A stretch of DNA of 64,000 nt from Chitinophagaceae bacterium (GTDB lineage: Bacteria; Bacteroidota; Bacteroidia; Chitinophagales; Chitinophagaceae), in NCBI GenBank assembly GCA_004173235.1, contig SEAC01000023.1:61905-125904 (forward strand). The letters run 5' to 3'. Below the pieces are notes generated by a model that was not told the origin of the DNA, did not search any database, and worked only from the letters and a program-made list of their open reading frames with translations. Made by a program: the position numbers and the translations under genes. Below, piece by piece: positions 1-8,693 of this stretch; the stretch's first letter is position 1; each line of letters begins with the position of its first letter.

Positions 1-149
1 TAGGTTTGATTGCTGTTATAGCTGTTACCGTAGTTCGTTGTGCTGCTATTTACATTGTAGGACGGGCTTGTGTAATAGCTACGCGTTGTAGTCTGAGCAT
101 TGAGAACATTTGCAAAGATCAGAGCGATGCAGAGCATTAGAAGTTTCAT
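1..149 (-). CDS. Partial secreted protein, N-terminus only (runs off window start)
   Basis: Reverse-strand ATG at 149 gives MKLLMLCIALIFANVLNAQTTTRSYYTSPSYNVNSSTTNYGNSYNSNQT..., a clear signal peptide followed by an Asn/Ser/Tyr/Thr-rich segment, open to the window edge. Confidence 0.6.
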   Translation of the reverse strand, partial: MKLLMLCIALIFANVLNAQTTTRSYYTSPSYNVNSSTTNYGNSYNSNQT

Positions 150-287
150 GTGCGCGATTTAGGTTGAATAATTATAGATCAAGATATCGCATGGTATCTA
201 CAATCTCCAATATATTATTAACGTCTTGATTATTAACGGTTCCACCGACTCACAACATCGCATTTATCAAGACGCCGCTAATCCCCC

Positions 288-914
288 TCAGGCCGTCGGA
301 TCTCGGTAAAAACGGGGGAGACCGAGCTTGTAGCGGACGGCGATCCAGCGGACGAAAAAGATGAGGAGGATGCAGGCGATCTTGCTCAGGTCTTCATCGA
401 GGCGCGTGCTGCGCAGGAAGTAGTAGGCGGTTGCTCCGCAGATGGAAGCAAGCGCATAGATCTCGCGCCGGAAGAGCAGCGGAACTTTATTGAGCAGCAC
501 ATCGCGTAGCACGCCGCCGAAGCAACCGGTGATGGTGCTGAGCGCAATGCAGCTATAAGAAGGCAGGCCGTTCTTGATGGCGATCTCCAGCCCGATGATG
601 GTGAAGAGCCCGAGGCCGAGCGCATCGAAGAGGAAGAGCGCAGTTTGAATGTGTTTGAGATAAGATCCAAACAGCATTGTGATCAGCGCGCTGCAGAAGA
701 TAACGAAGATGGCCGTTCCGTTCTGCAACCAGCTGACGGGCAGGTTGCCCACCAGCACGTCGCGCAGGGTGCCGCCGCCGATGGCCGTCACGAACGATAT
801 GATCAGCACCCCGAACGGATCGAGCCGGCGCTCCATTGCAGCAAAAGCCCCCGCAACGGCGAATGCTGCGGTGCCGAGGATGTCGATGAGGTGGAGAAAC
901 TGGGTGTAGTGCAT
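288..914 (-). CDS. Trimeric intracellular cation channel (TRIC/UPF0126, YicG-like) membrane protein
   Basis: Glycine-rich repeated TM pattern (AIGGGTLRDVLVGNLP ... ITGCFGGVLRDVLLNKVPLLF); start set at MHYTQF. Confidence 0.85.
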   Translation of the reverse strand: MHYTQFLHLIDILGTAAFAVAGAFAAMERRLDPFGVLIISFVTAIGGGTLRDVLVGNLPVSWLQNGTAIFVIFCSALITMLFGSYLKHIQTALFLFDALGLGLFTIIGLEIAIKNGLPSYSCIALSTITGCFGGVLRDVLLNKVPLLFRREIYALASICGATAYYFLRSTRLDEDLSKIACILLIFFVRWIAVRYKLGLPRFYRDPTA

Positions 915-1061
915 GATCGTGAAGCGTGAGCCGTCAGCCGTGAGCGGACAACCCAAAGTACCTTGAGTCTGTCATTTAAAATAAAAAACCATGTGGCGCG
1001 CCAAACGGTTTTCAAAATTGTTGCTGTGTGTGTGCTCACGGCTGACGGTTGACGGCTCACG

Positions 1062-3443
1062 TTACTCCGCCATCATCTCCAGCACCACTTCCTGGATCTC
1101 TTCGGCGTTGGGCTTCGAGAAGTAGTCGCCGTCGGAGCCGTAGGCCGGGCGATGTGCCTTGGCCGTGATGGTGCGCGGGGCCACGTCCAGCCAGCGATAG
1201 CCACCCTGCTCCTCCATCACTTTCGTGAAGAGGTAAGAAGCTGCGCCACCGGGCACGTCTTCATCGATGAAGGCGATGCGGCTGGTCTTCTTGAGCGACT
1301 CGATGATCTTGTGGTTGACGTCGAAAGGCAGAAGCGTTTGCACGTCTACCACTTCGCAGCTCACACCTTGTTGCTCCAGCAGCGCCGCGGCATCGAGCAC
1401 GATGCGCAGCGTGGAGCCGTAGGTCACCAGCGTGATGTCGGCGCCTTCGCGCACCACTTCGGGAACGCCCAGCGGCACGGTGTAGTCGAGCAGGTTGGAG
1501 GGCAGTTTTTCTTTGAGACGGTATCCGTTGAGGCATTCCACCACGATGCCCGGGTCGTTGGAGCGGAGAAGCGTGTTGTACATGCCCACGGCCTGCGTCA
1601 TGTTGCGGGGCACGCACACGTGCATCCCGCGAAGGGCGTTGATGACCATGCCCATGGGCGAGCCGGAGTGCCAGATGCCTTCGAGGCGGTGGCCGCGTGT
1701 GCGCACGATGAGCGGGCAGCTTTGCTGGCCGCGCGTGCGGTAGTGCAGCGTGGCCACGTCGTCGCTGAGCGGCTGGAGGCCATAAAGCAGGTAGTCGAGG
1801 TATTGTATTTCTGCGATGGGGCGAAGACCGCGCATGGCAAGGCCGATGCCCTGGCCCATGATGGTGAGCTCGCGGATGCCGGTGTCGAAGATGCGTGCTT
1901 CGCCATACTTCGCCTGCAGGCCGGCAAAGCCCTGGTTGACGTCGCCAATGAAGCCGAGATCTTCACCAAATGCAAAGGTTTTGGGGTTGGACGCGAAGAG
2001 CTGGTCGAAGTACTGGTTGAGCACCTCGAAGCCATTGAGCGAAGCGGCATCATCGGCGAATTCAGCTTTCACCTCGGGTACCTTGAGCGCGCTCTTCGGA
2101 CCTTCATTGTATAAATACGTATTGTATAATTCCTTGTTCTCCTTGCGCAGGTCGTTGTAGTGATCGCGCAGCCAGTAGGCGGCTTCGTTGTTGCCTGCCT
2201 TGAGCAGGGCTGCATTGAGTGTTCGGAGTACATCGCGGCGCAGCGGCTCGCGCAGCCCCGTAAGCTCTTTGGCCATTCCCTGCAGTTCGTCCGACAGTTC
2301 CGGCATCTTACCCGCCACGTCGTTCAGCAGGTCGGCGGCGCGCGCCACCTGTGTTTTGATGGGTGCGAGGTAACCATCCCAGGCTTTTTGCTTGAGCGTG
2401 CGCACTTCTTCGCGCACAGCGGTATCGATCTCGTCGAGTTCTTCTTCGGCAGCAAGCGCGTTGGCAACGATCCATTCGCGCATCTTCACCAGACCGTCCC
2501 ACTGGCGCTCCCATTCGAGGCGCTCGGCACCCTTGTAGCGCTCGTGCGAGCCCGATGTGGAGTGGCCCTGCGGCTGCGTGATCTCCTCCACGTGGAAAAG
2601 CACAGGGGTATGCGTTTCGCGGGCCACGCGAATGCCTTCCTCGAATGTTTCGCAGAGGGCGGCATAGTCCCAGCCTTTTACTTTATAGATCTGGAAGCCA
2701 TTGGTACCGTCTTCTTTCTGAAAACCCGAAAGTGCTTCGGAAATGGAGGCTTTGGTCGTCTGGTATTTCTTCGGAACGGAGATGCCATAGCCATCATCCC
2801 AAACAAAAACTGCGAGGGGCACCTGGAGTACGCCTGCGGCATTGATGGTTTCCCAGAACTGTCCTTCGGAGGTCGAAGCGTCGCCAATGGTGCAGAAGCA
2901 CACTTCGTTGCCATTGTTGGAAAGCGCCGTTTCGCCCGCAAGCTCCGGCACGTTGCGAAAACAGCGGGAGGCGAAAGCGAGGCCGAGGCCGCGGACCATC
3001 TGCCCGGCCGTTGGCGCGATATCGGAAGAAACGTTCCTCGTTTCGGTGAGCGGCATCCACGCTCCTTCTTCGGTCACCCAGCGGGTGGCGAAGTGGCCGT
3101 TCATCTGGCGGCCTGCCGAGAACGGCTCGCGCTCGAGCGACGGATCGGCGTAGAGCTGCGCGAAGAACTGGTCGACCGTAGCGAGGCCTGCGGCGAACAT
3201 GAAGGTCTGGTCGCGGTAGTAGCCCGAGCGGAAGTCGCCCGGCTGGAAGAACTTGGCCATAGCCACCTGCGCCACTTCCTTGCCGTCGCCGAAGATGCCG
3301 AACTTGGCCTTGCCAGTAAGCACTTCCTTGCGGCCCAGCAGGCTCGTTTCGCGGCTGAGCACCACCCAGCGATAGTCCTGAAGCACCTCTTCGCGAAATT
3401 TATCGAAGGACAGGGCCTCCGCAGACTCGTTTCTCGGTTCCAT
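1062..3443 (-). CDS. 2-oxoacid dehydrogenase E1, fused alpha and beta subunits (transketolase-like)
   Basis: N-terminal E1-alpha TPP region (GDASTSEGQFWETINAAG) and C-terminal E1-beta transketolase region in one 793-aa ORF; start set at MEPRNES. Confidence 0.85.
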   Translation of the reverse strand: MEPRNESAEALSFDKFREEVLQDYRWVVLSRETSLLGRKEVLTGKAKFGIFGDGKEVAQVAMAKFFQPGDFRSGYYRDQTFMFAAGLATVDQFFAQLYADPSLEREPFSAGRQMNGHFATRWVTEEGAWMPLTETRNVSSDIAPTAGQMVRGLGLAFASRCFRNVPELAGETALSNNGNEVCFCTIGDASTSEGQFWETINAAGVLQVPLAVFVWDDGYGISVPKKYQTTKASISEALSGFQKEDGTNGFQIYKVKGWDYAALCETFEEGIRVARETHTPVLFHVEEITQPQGHSTSGSHERYKGAERLEWERQWDGLVKMREWIVANALAAEEELDEIDTAVREEVRTLKQKAWDGYLAPIKTQVARAADLLNDVAGKMPELSDELQGMAKELTGLREPLRRDVLRTLNAALLKAGNNEAAYWLRDHYNDLRKENKELYNTYLYNEGPKSALKVPEVKAEFADDAASLNGFEVLNQYFDQLFASNPKTFAFGEDLGFIGDVNQGFAGLQAKYGEARIFDTGIRELTIMGQGIGLAMRGLRPIAEIQYLDYLLYGLQPLSDDVATLHYRTRGQQSCPLIVRTRGHRLEGIWHSGSPMGMVINALRGMHVCVPRNMTQAVGMYNTLLRSNDPGIVVECLNGYRLKEKLPSNLLDYTVPLGVPEVVREGADITLVTYGSTLRIVLDAAALLEQQGVSCEVVDVQTLLPFDVNHKIIESLKKTSRIAFIDEDVPGGAASYLFTKVMEEQGGYRWLDVAPRTITAKAHRPAYGSDGDYFSKPNAEEIQEVVLEMMAE

Positions 3444-3447
3444 CCGG

Positions 3448-3455
3448 CAAAAATA
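3448..3455 (-). promoter_or_regulatory. Candidate Bacteroidota -7 element (TATTTTTG on minus strand) just upstream of the E1 gene
   Basis: CAAAAATA on plus strand, 4 nt from ATG 3443. Confidence 0.4.
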
Positions 3456-3527
3456 AGCGCTTCGGTCTTCGCTGTTAAAAAAAGCGGTGCCGCCCGCGCG
3501 GCCGTTCGGCTTTCGCGGGGATTGCCG

Positions 3528-3535
3528 TATTTTTG
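3528..3535 (+). promoter_or_regulatory. Candidate Bacteroidota -7 element TATTTTTG upstream of the DUF1573 gene
   Basis: Match to TAnnTTTG 17 nt before ATG 3553. Confidence 0.4.
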
Positions 3536-3552
3536 GTGCCATCCGATTCATT

Positions 3553-3996
3553 ATGAAGCGCTATCTGACCCTCGCTCTATTTGCATTGATGGCCTTTGCC
3601 GGCCATGCCCAGGAAGCTGCGGCCCCCGACCCGCTGCAGGTAAAGGAAACCGAGTTCAACTTCGGCAAGATCCCTCAAGGCAAGCCCGTATTCCATGTAT
3701 TTGAAGTAGTAAACACAGGCGCCACGCCGCTCGTGCTCAGCAACGTGCAGGCCTCCTGCGGCTGCACTACGCCGGAGTGGGAAAAGGAAAAACCGATCGC
3801 TCCGGGAGCAAAAAGCACCATTAAGGTGGGGTATAATGCTGCCTCGCACGGGGTGTTCGAAAAATTTATTACGATCTCATACAACGGTTCGGGCTCCAAA
3901 ATCATCAAGATAAAAGGAGACGTGTGGCAGGCCCCTGCCGGTGCGGCTCCCGCGAATCCATCCGTAGACTTCCTCAAGCAACAATTGAATAACTAA
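3553..3996 (+). CDS. DUF1573 domain-containing secreted protein
   Basis: Signal peptide MKRYLTLALFALMAFAGHAQ; EFNFGKIPQGKPVFHVFEVVNTG...ASCGCTTPEW motif. Confidence 0.85.
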   Translation: MKRYLTLALFALMAFAGHAQEAAAPDPLQVKETEFNFGKIPQGKPVFHVFEVVNTGATPLVLSNVQASCGCTTPEWEKEKPIAPGAKSTIKVGYNAASHGVFEKFITISYNGSGSKIIKIKGDVWQAPAGAAPANPSVDFLKQQLNN

Positions 3997-4019
3997 TAAA
4001 CACAAAAACAAGCATCGAA

Positions 4020-4517
4020 ATGAGAAAACTCCTCCTCGCTGCCGCCCTGATCGTTGGCGGCTTTGCCGCTCAAGCCCAGGACGTAAAAGTTGACCAGGCT
4101 GTAAAGGTGAACACCGAAAAATTCGACTTCGGCAAGATCAAGCAGGGTGTTCCGGTGAACACGGCCTTCGAGATCAAGAACGTGTCTGACCGTCCCCTGG
4201 TGATCGAAAGCGCTACCGGCTCCTGCGGTTGCACTACGCCCACGGTTCCCAAAGAGCCCATCGCTCCCGGCGCCACTGCCAAGCTGCCTGTGAACTACAA
4301 TGCCGCTGCAATGGGTGCTTTCACGAAGACCGTTACCGTTAAGTTTGCCGGTATCAACGAACCCAAGGTGCTGACCATCACGGGTGAGACCGTTGAAGCT
4401 GCTGCATGGGACGCTGCCCACGGTACCAAGCCCGCTGCCGCTCCTGCCGCAACAGGCGAAGTAAAAACGAAGACCAAGACGAGCACTACCAAGACGAAAG
4501 TGAAGTCTGGCAAGTAA
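4020..4517 (+). CDS. DUF1573 domain-containing secreted protein (paralog) with Ala/Thr/Lys-rich tail
   Basis: FDFGKIKQGVPVNTAFEIKNVSDRPLVIESATGSCGCTTP; signal peptide. Confidence 0.85.
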   Translation: MRKLLLAAALIVGGFAAQAQDVKVDQAVKVNTEKFDFGKIKQGVPVNTAFEIKNVSDRPLVIESATGSCGCTTPTVPKEPIAPGATAKLPVNYNAAAMGAFTKTVTVKFAGINEPKVLTITGETVEAAAWDAAHGTKPAAAPAATGEVKTKTKTSTTKTKVKSGK

Positions 4518-4583
4518 TAGCCCGTACCGAATTAAGAAAGCCCTGGCCGCAAGCCGGGGCTTTCGCATTCTGGTGTACCGGTC

Positions 4584-4615
4584 TATTGGTTTATTGGTTT
4601 ATTGGTTTATTGGTA
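4584..4615 (+). repeat. 8-bp tandem repeat (TATTGGTT) x4
   Basis: tattggtt tattggtt tattggtt tattggta read directly. Confidence 0.9.
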
Positions 4616-4674
4616 CGGACGTACCAACCAGGGTAACCGATAGCACAGTGCGCTCAACACATCAGCTCATTATC

Positions 4675-4762
4675 CCCCCGCCTTCGCATCACCTAGTCGG
4701 GCAGGCATTACCACATTACCCCCGCCTTCGCTTCACTTCGTCGGGCAGGCATTACCACATTA
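4675..4762 (+). repeat. 44-bp tandem duplication (2 copies, 3 mismatches)
   Basis: cccccgccttcgcatcacctagtcgggcaggcattaccacatta followed by cccccgccttcgcttcacttcgtcgggcaggcattaccacatta. Confidence 0.9.
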
Positions 4763-4784
4763 CCACATCACCACATTCTCCCAT

Positions 4785-4792
4785 TAAATTTG
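4785..4792 (+). promoter_or_regulatory. Candidate -7 element TAAATTTG
   Basis: Match to TAnnTTTG, 3 nt before ATG 4796. Confidence 0.45.
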
Positions 4793-4795
4793 CAT

Positions 4796-5989
4796 ATGCT
4801 CCACATCTCCCAGCGCGGCCAGCAAATGCCGCCCTCCCCTATCCGGAAGCTCGTACCCTATGCTGAAGCGGCGAAGCGGGCGGGAACGCACGTGTTTCAC
4901 CTCAACATCGGCCAGCCCGACGTGGAAACGCCACCGGCGATCCTCGACGCTGTGCGCAATGCCGACATCACGGTGCTTGAATACAGCCACAGCGCCGGCA
5001 ACGAAAGCTACCGCCGCAAGCTCACCGAGTATTACAGCCGCGTGGGCATAAACGTAACGCCCGAGGAGATCATCATCACCACCGGCGGCTCCGAAGCGAT
5101 CCAGTTCGGGTTCTTCACCTGCCTCAACCCCGGCGACGAAGTGATCGTTCCGGAACCTTACTACGCCAACTACAACGGCTTCGCAGTTGCGGCCGGCGTA
5201 ACCGTGGTGCCCATCACCGCCCGCATCGAGAATGGTTTCGCACTCCCCCCGATCTCCGATTTCGAAAAGGTGATCACGGGAAGAACGCGCGCCATCATCG
5301 TGTGCAATCCCAACAACCCTACCGGGTACCTCTACAGCCGCGACGAAATGGAAGCGCTGAAAACGATCTGCCTGAAGCACGATCTCTACCTTTTTTCGGA
5401 TGAGGCCTACCGCGAATTTTGCTACGACGGCGCGTATATCAGCGCGCTCTACCTGGATGGCATGGATCAGCACGTGGTGCTGATGGACACCGTAAGCAAG
5501 CGCTACAGCGCCTGCGGTGCGCGGCTCGGGGCTTTCGTAACCAAGAATAAAGAGGTGCTGGCTGCGGCAATGAAGTTTGCACAGGCCCGCCTCAGCCCGC
5601 CCGGTCTTGCACAGATCATGGGCGAAGCAGCCGTGGATCTGCCCGAATCGTATTTCGATGCGCCGAAGGCCGAATACCAGGCACGCCGCGACCTGCTCGT
5701 GCGCCGTCTCAATGCCATGGAAGGTGTGTATTGCCCGAACCCCGGCGGCGCCTTCTATGCCATCGCCCGCCTTCCCATCGACGATGCCGACCGCTTTTGC
5801 CAGTGGCTGCTGGAGTCGTTTTCGCACAACGGAAAGACCGTAATGCTCGCCCCCGCAACGGGCTTCTACGGTACGCCCGGACTGGGCAAAAACGAAGTGC
5901 GCCTTGCCTACGTGCTCAACCGGGCCGACCTCGACGCAGCAATGGATTGCCTGGAGGCCGCGCTGAAAGTGTATCAACCTCACCCCTAA
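4796..5989 (+). CDS. Pyridoxal-phosphate-dependent class I/II aminotransferase
   Basis: NIGQPDVETPPA, CNPNNPTGYLYSRDEM, SDEAYREF, DTVSKRYSACGARLG (PLP lysine). Confidence 0.85.
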   Translation: MLHISQRGQQMPPSPIRKLVPYAEAAKRAGTHVFHLNIGQPDVETPPAILDAVRNADITVLEYSHSAGNESYRRKLTEYYSRVGINVTPEEIIITTGGSEAIQFGFFTCLNPGDEVIVPEPYYANYNGFAVAAGVTVVPITARIENGFALPPISDFEKVITGRTRAIIVCNPNNPTGYLYSRDEMEALKTICLKHDLYLFSDEAYREFCYDGAYISALYLDGMDQHVVLMDTVSKRYSACGARLGAFVTKNKEVLAAAMKFAQARLSPPGLAQIMGEAAVDLPESYFDAPKAEYQARRDLLVRRLNAMEGVYCPNPGGAFYAIARLPIDDADRFCQWLLESFSHNGKTVMLAPATGFYGTPGLGKNEVRLAYVLNRADLDAAMDCLEAALKVYQPHP

Positions 5990-6012
5990 CCCCTCTCCGT
6001 AGCGGAGAGGGG
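5990..6012. repeat. Palindromic intergenic element CCCCTCTCCG-tag-CGGAGAGGGG
   Basis: 10-bp perfect stem, 3-nt loop. Confidence 0.85.
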
Positions 6013-6015
6013 AAC

Positions 6016-6046
6016 AAAGCCCCGATGCCTGCGGCATCGGGGCTTT
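6016..6046. terminator. Bidirectional intrinsic terminator
   Basis: aaagccccgatgcc-tgc-ggcatcggggcttt, 14-bp perfect stem. Confidence 0.7.
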
Positions 6047-6179
6047 GTCGTTGGTAGGTCCGCTCCCCTTCCCCCTAGGGAAGGGGCGGGGGATGGGTCT
6101 GCCAGGGATGGGCCAAAAGCCAGGGCACAAGAATTGCAAACATCCCGTCATCACTTCATTCTAAAAACAACCCTTTGTT

Positions 6180-7124
6180 ATGGCTAATAGCGAAAACTAC
6201 GGCAGCTGGCATGCCGACAATGAATTTCAACCCACGGAAGGACAAAGCGGCGTGGTGAATGTGGGCCAGACCGAGCGCCTCTTCAGCACTGCCATGGGCG
6301 CATTCCTCCTTTCTTCGGGCCTGGGCAACATCTTCCGCCACCCCGTCAACGGCCTGCTCAAGACGGCTATCGGCGGCTACCTGCTCTATCGCGGTTCGTC
6401 GGGCCACTGCCCGCTATACAGCGCTATTGGCAAGCAGGCCGGCGTAGAGCGCACCGACGCCATCAACATCCGCACAAACCTTATTGTCAACAAGCCGAAG
6501 GATGAAGTGTACCGCTTCTGGCGCAAGCTGGAAAATCTCCCGCTGTTCATGAAGCACCTCGCATCCGTTACCGAGATCGACGAGAAGCACTCTCACTGGG
6601 AAGCCGTTATCCCCGGCGGCATCGGCAAGATCAAGTGGAACGCCGAGATCGTAAAGGAAGAAGAAGGCTACATGATCGGCTGGCAGTCGATCCCCAACGC
6701 CACCATCTCCAACGCGGGCAAAGTGGTATTCCATGACGCGCTGGGCGGCCAGGGCACCGAGCTGGAAGTGATCATCTCCTACCACGCGCCCGCAGGCGAG
6801 CTGGGCGCAGGCATCGCGAAGGCGCTTAACCCCGTGTTTGAGCGCATCATCCGCCAGGACGTGATGAACTTTAAAGAATACATCGAAACGAAGCACAACG
6901 CGGCCGGTGGGTCGGGCACCGCTTCTGGAAATGCATCCGCATCGTCGGGCAGCGGCACCAACCCTGCTTCCAACCCTTCGCCGATGGGATCGGGCGCGGC
7001 CTATGGCAACACGCCGCAGGACAGCCAGCCTGCTGCATCGCGCGCCCACAACGAAGGAACGCCAACGATGCATGCCGGCAACGACAACGGCAGCACCGAG
7101 AACCCGGGTTTTCAGTCGCACTAA
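6180..7124 (+). CDS. DUF2892-like/SRPBCC (cyclase/COQ10-type) two-domain protein with low-complexity C-terminal tail
   Basis: TERLFSTAMGAFLLSSGL...GGYLLYRGSSGHCPLYSAIG, then VNKPKDEVYRFWRKLENLPLFMKHLASV. Confidence 0.7.
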   Translation: MANSENYGSWHADNEFQPTEGQSGVVNVGQTERLFSTAMGAFLLSSGLGNIFRHPVNGLLKTAIGGYLLYRGSSGHCPLYSAIGKQAGVERTDAINIRTNLIVNKPKDEVYRFWRKLENLPLFMKHLASVTEIDEKHSHWEAVIPGGIGKIKWNAEIVKEEEGYMIGWQSIPNATISNAGKVVFHDALGGQGTELEVIISYHAPAGELGAGIAKALNPVFERIIRQDVMNFKEYIETKHNAAGGSGTASGNASASSGSGTNPASNPSPMGSGAAYGNTPQDSQPAASRAHNEGTPTMHAGNDNGSTENPGFQSH

Positions 7125-7148
7125 GCACAAAAGAATACGTTGGATACG

Positions 7149-7175
7149 GGCCCCGCAGCAGTGCGGGGCCTTTTT
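7149..7175 (+). terminator. Intrinsic terminator
   Basis: ggccccgca-gcag-tgcggggcc followed by ttttt. Confidence 0.8.
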
Positions 7176-7293
7176 CGTTGCTTTTTTATGAGCGTCGTCA
7201 TAAGCAATCCCCCTTAGAATTAGGCCCGCACCTTGCCCGCATCATCCGCAGCCGGCGCCGGAAAAGTCATTTTTGTGTTCTAAACAGCACAAC

Positions 7294-8121
7294 ATGAAAC
7301 GTATACTTGTACCCACCGATTTTTCGCCTGCAGCCGACAATGCCCTGGGCTATGCCCTCCAGCTGGGCGCCCTCAGCGGCGCAGAGGTGGTAGCCGTCCA
7401 CGCCGTATCCCTGCCCCTGCCGGAATATGCCGTGCAACCCGAAGGCATACAGGAATACAACCACTACCGCGTTGAAGAAGCCCGCCTGCGCCTCGAAGCC
7501 CTTTATGCTCGTCCGGATGCCGGCGATAAGCTCACCACCGTGCTGCTCAATGGAGCGATGCAGGAACTGGTGCCCGAGAAGGCGCTCCAGTATGATGCCG
7601 ACCTCATTGTGATGGGCACCCGCGGCGCCGATGGCCTCCGCACCGTGCTCGGCACCAACGCAGCCGAAGTATTGAGCCGCAGCGCCGTTCCGGTGCTGGT
7701 GATCCCCGACAGCTACGAAGGCACACTGCCCCGCCGTATGCTGCTGGCGGTGCAGCACGAAGAGAACGAGTTCCTCCTAGCCCCCGCCTTCCAGCTGCAG
7801 GCCCTTTGCGGCGCCGACCTCATCACGCTGCACATTGCCAGCGAAGACACCCCTGTGGAAAAACTGGAAATGCGCGCCATGGAACTGGAACTGCTGGCCA
7901 CCAAATGGAGCCACGACTACGGCACCGCTGCTCCTGCCAGCGAAGTGGTGAGCGGCACCGACTTCCACGCTGCGCTCAACGGCTTCGTGCGCGACCAGGA
8001 CATTGACATGGTAGTAATGGTCACCCACCGCAAAACCGGGCTACCTGGCCGCTTCCAGAAAAGCCGCACCCGCGAGCAGGCCTTCCAGACCCGCGTGCCG
8101 CTGCTGTCGCTGCACATCTAG
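7294..8121 (+). CDS. Universal stress protein (tandem UspA)
   Basis: MKRILVPTDFSPAADNALGYA...DLIVMGTRGADGLRTVLGTNAAEVLSRSAVPVLVIP. Confidence 0.9.
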   Translation: MKRILVPTDFSPAADNALGYALQLGALSGAEVVAVHAVSLPLPEYAVQPEGIQEYNHYRVEEARLRLEALYARPDAGDKLTTVLLNGAMQELVPEKALQYDADLIVMGTRGADGLRTVLGTNAAEVLSRSAVPVLVIPDSYEGTLPRRMLLAVQHEENEFLLAPAFQLQALCGADLITLHIASEDTPVEKLEMRAMELELLATKWSHDYGTAAPASEVVSGTDFHAALNGFVRDQDIDMVVMVTHRKTGLPGRFQKSRTREQAFQTRVPLLSLHI

Positions 8122-8693
8122 GCCTGCAGCAGGCGCTCCGCTTCGGCAGCCGGGAACGCTGCAAACGGCACCGGCACTTCGGGCTTGCCGTTGAAGTCGC
8201 CCAGGTCGAGGCGCCACCAGCCTACCTCGTGCCAGCTTCCAAGCTTGTAGCCGATGTTGTCGAAGGTGGTGAAGTAGCGGAAGCCGCAGCGCTCGTGCAA
8301 GCCAACGCTCGGCGCATTGGGTAGGGTGATAAGGGCAAATACGCTGCGGTAGCCTTGCGCGCGCAGCAGCCGGAATAAGGCTTCGTACAAAGGACGTGCG
8401 AGGCCTTTGCCTTTGTAGTCGTCGGCGAGATATACCGACGCGAGGCAAGCCCATTGGTAGGCCGCGCGCTCGTTGTAGGATGCGGCATAAGCATAGCCGG
8501 CCACCTTTCCATCCGCTTCGGCAACGATCCATGGGTAGCGACGCAGGCAGTTGCTGATGCGCGTTGCGAAAGCGTCCAGCGACGGCACTTCCTCTTCAAA
8601 AGTGATGGCGCTGCTTTCGATATACGGCTGGTAGATGGCCAGTATTTCAGCGGCGTCGGCTACCGTTGCCGGCCGGAGGCGGATCCCGTTCAT
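8118..8693 (-). CDS. GNAT N-acetyltransferase (phosphinothricin acetyltransferase-like)
   Basis: IRLRPATVADAAEILAIYQPYIESSAITFEEEVP...LYEALFRLLRAQGYRSVFALITLPNAPSVGLHERCGF. Confidence 0.85.
   Translation of the reverse strand: MNGIRLRPATVADAAEILAIYQPYIESSAITFEEEVPSLDAFATRISNCLRRYPWIVAEADGKVAGYAYAASYNERAAYQWACLASVYLADDYKGKGLARPLYEALFRLLRAQGYRSVFALITLPNAPSVGLHERCGFRYFTTFDNIGYKLGSWHEVGWWRLDLGDFNGKPEVPVPFAAFPAAEAERLLQA

Noticed and set aside
2160-3704. 514-aa plus-strand ORF
   Set aside because: Antisense to the E1 dehydrogenase and running into DUF1573 in another frame; no family motifs
4675-4762. Possible CRISPR-like repeats
   Set aside because: Only two directly abutting 44-bp copies, no spacers, no cas genes
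4784-6154. 456-aa minus-strand ORF
   Set aside because: Antisense to the aminotransferase, starts within intergenic palindromes
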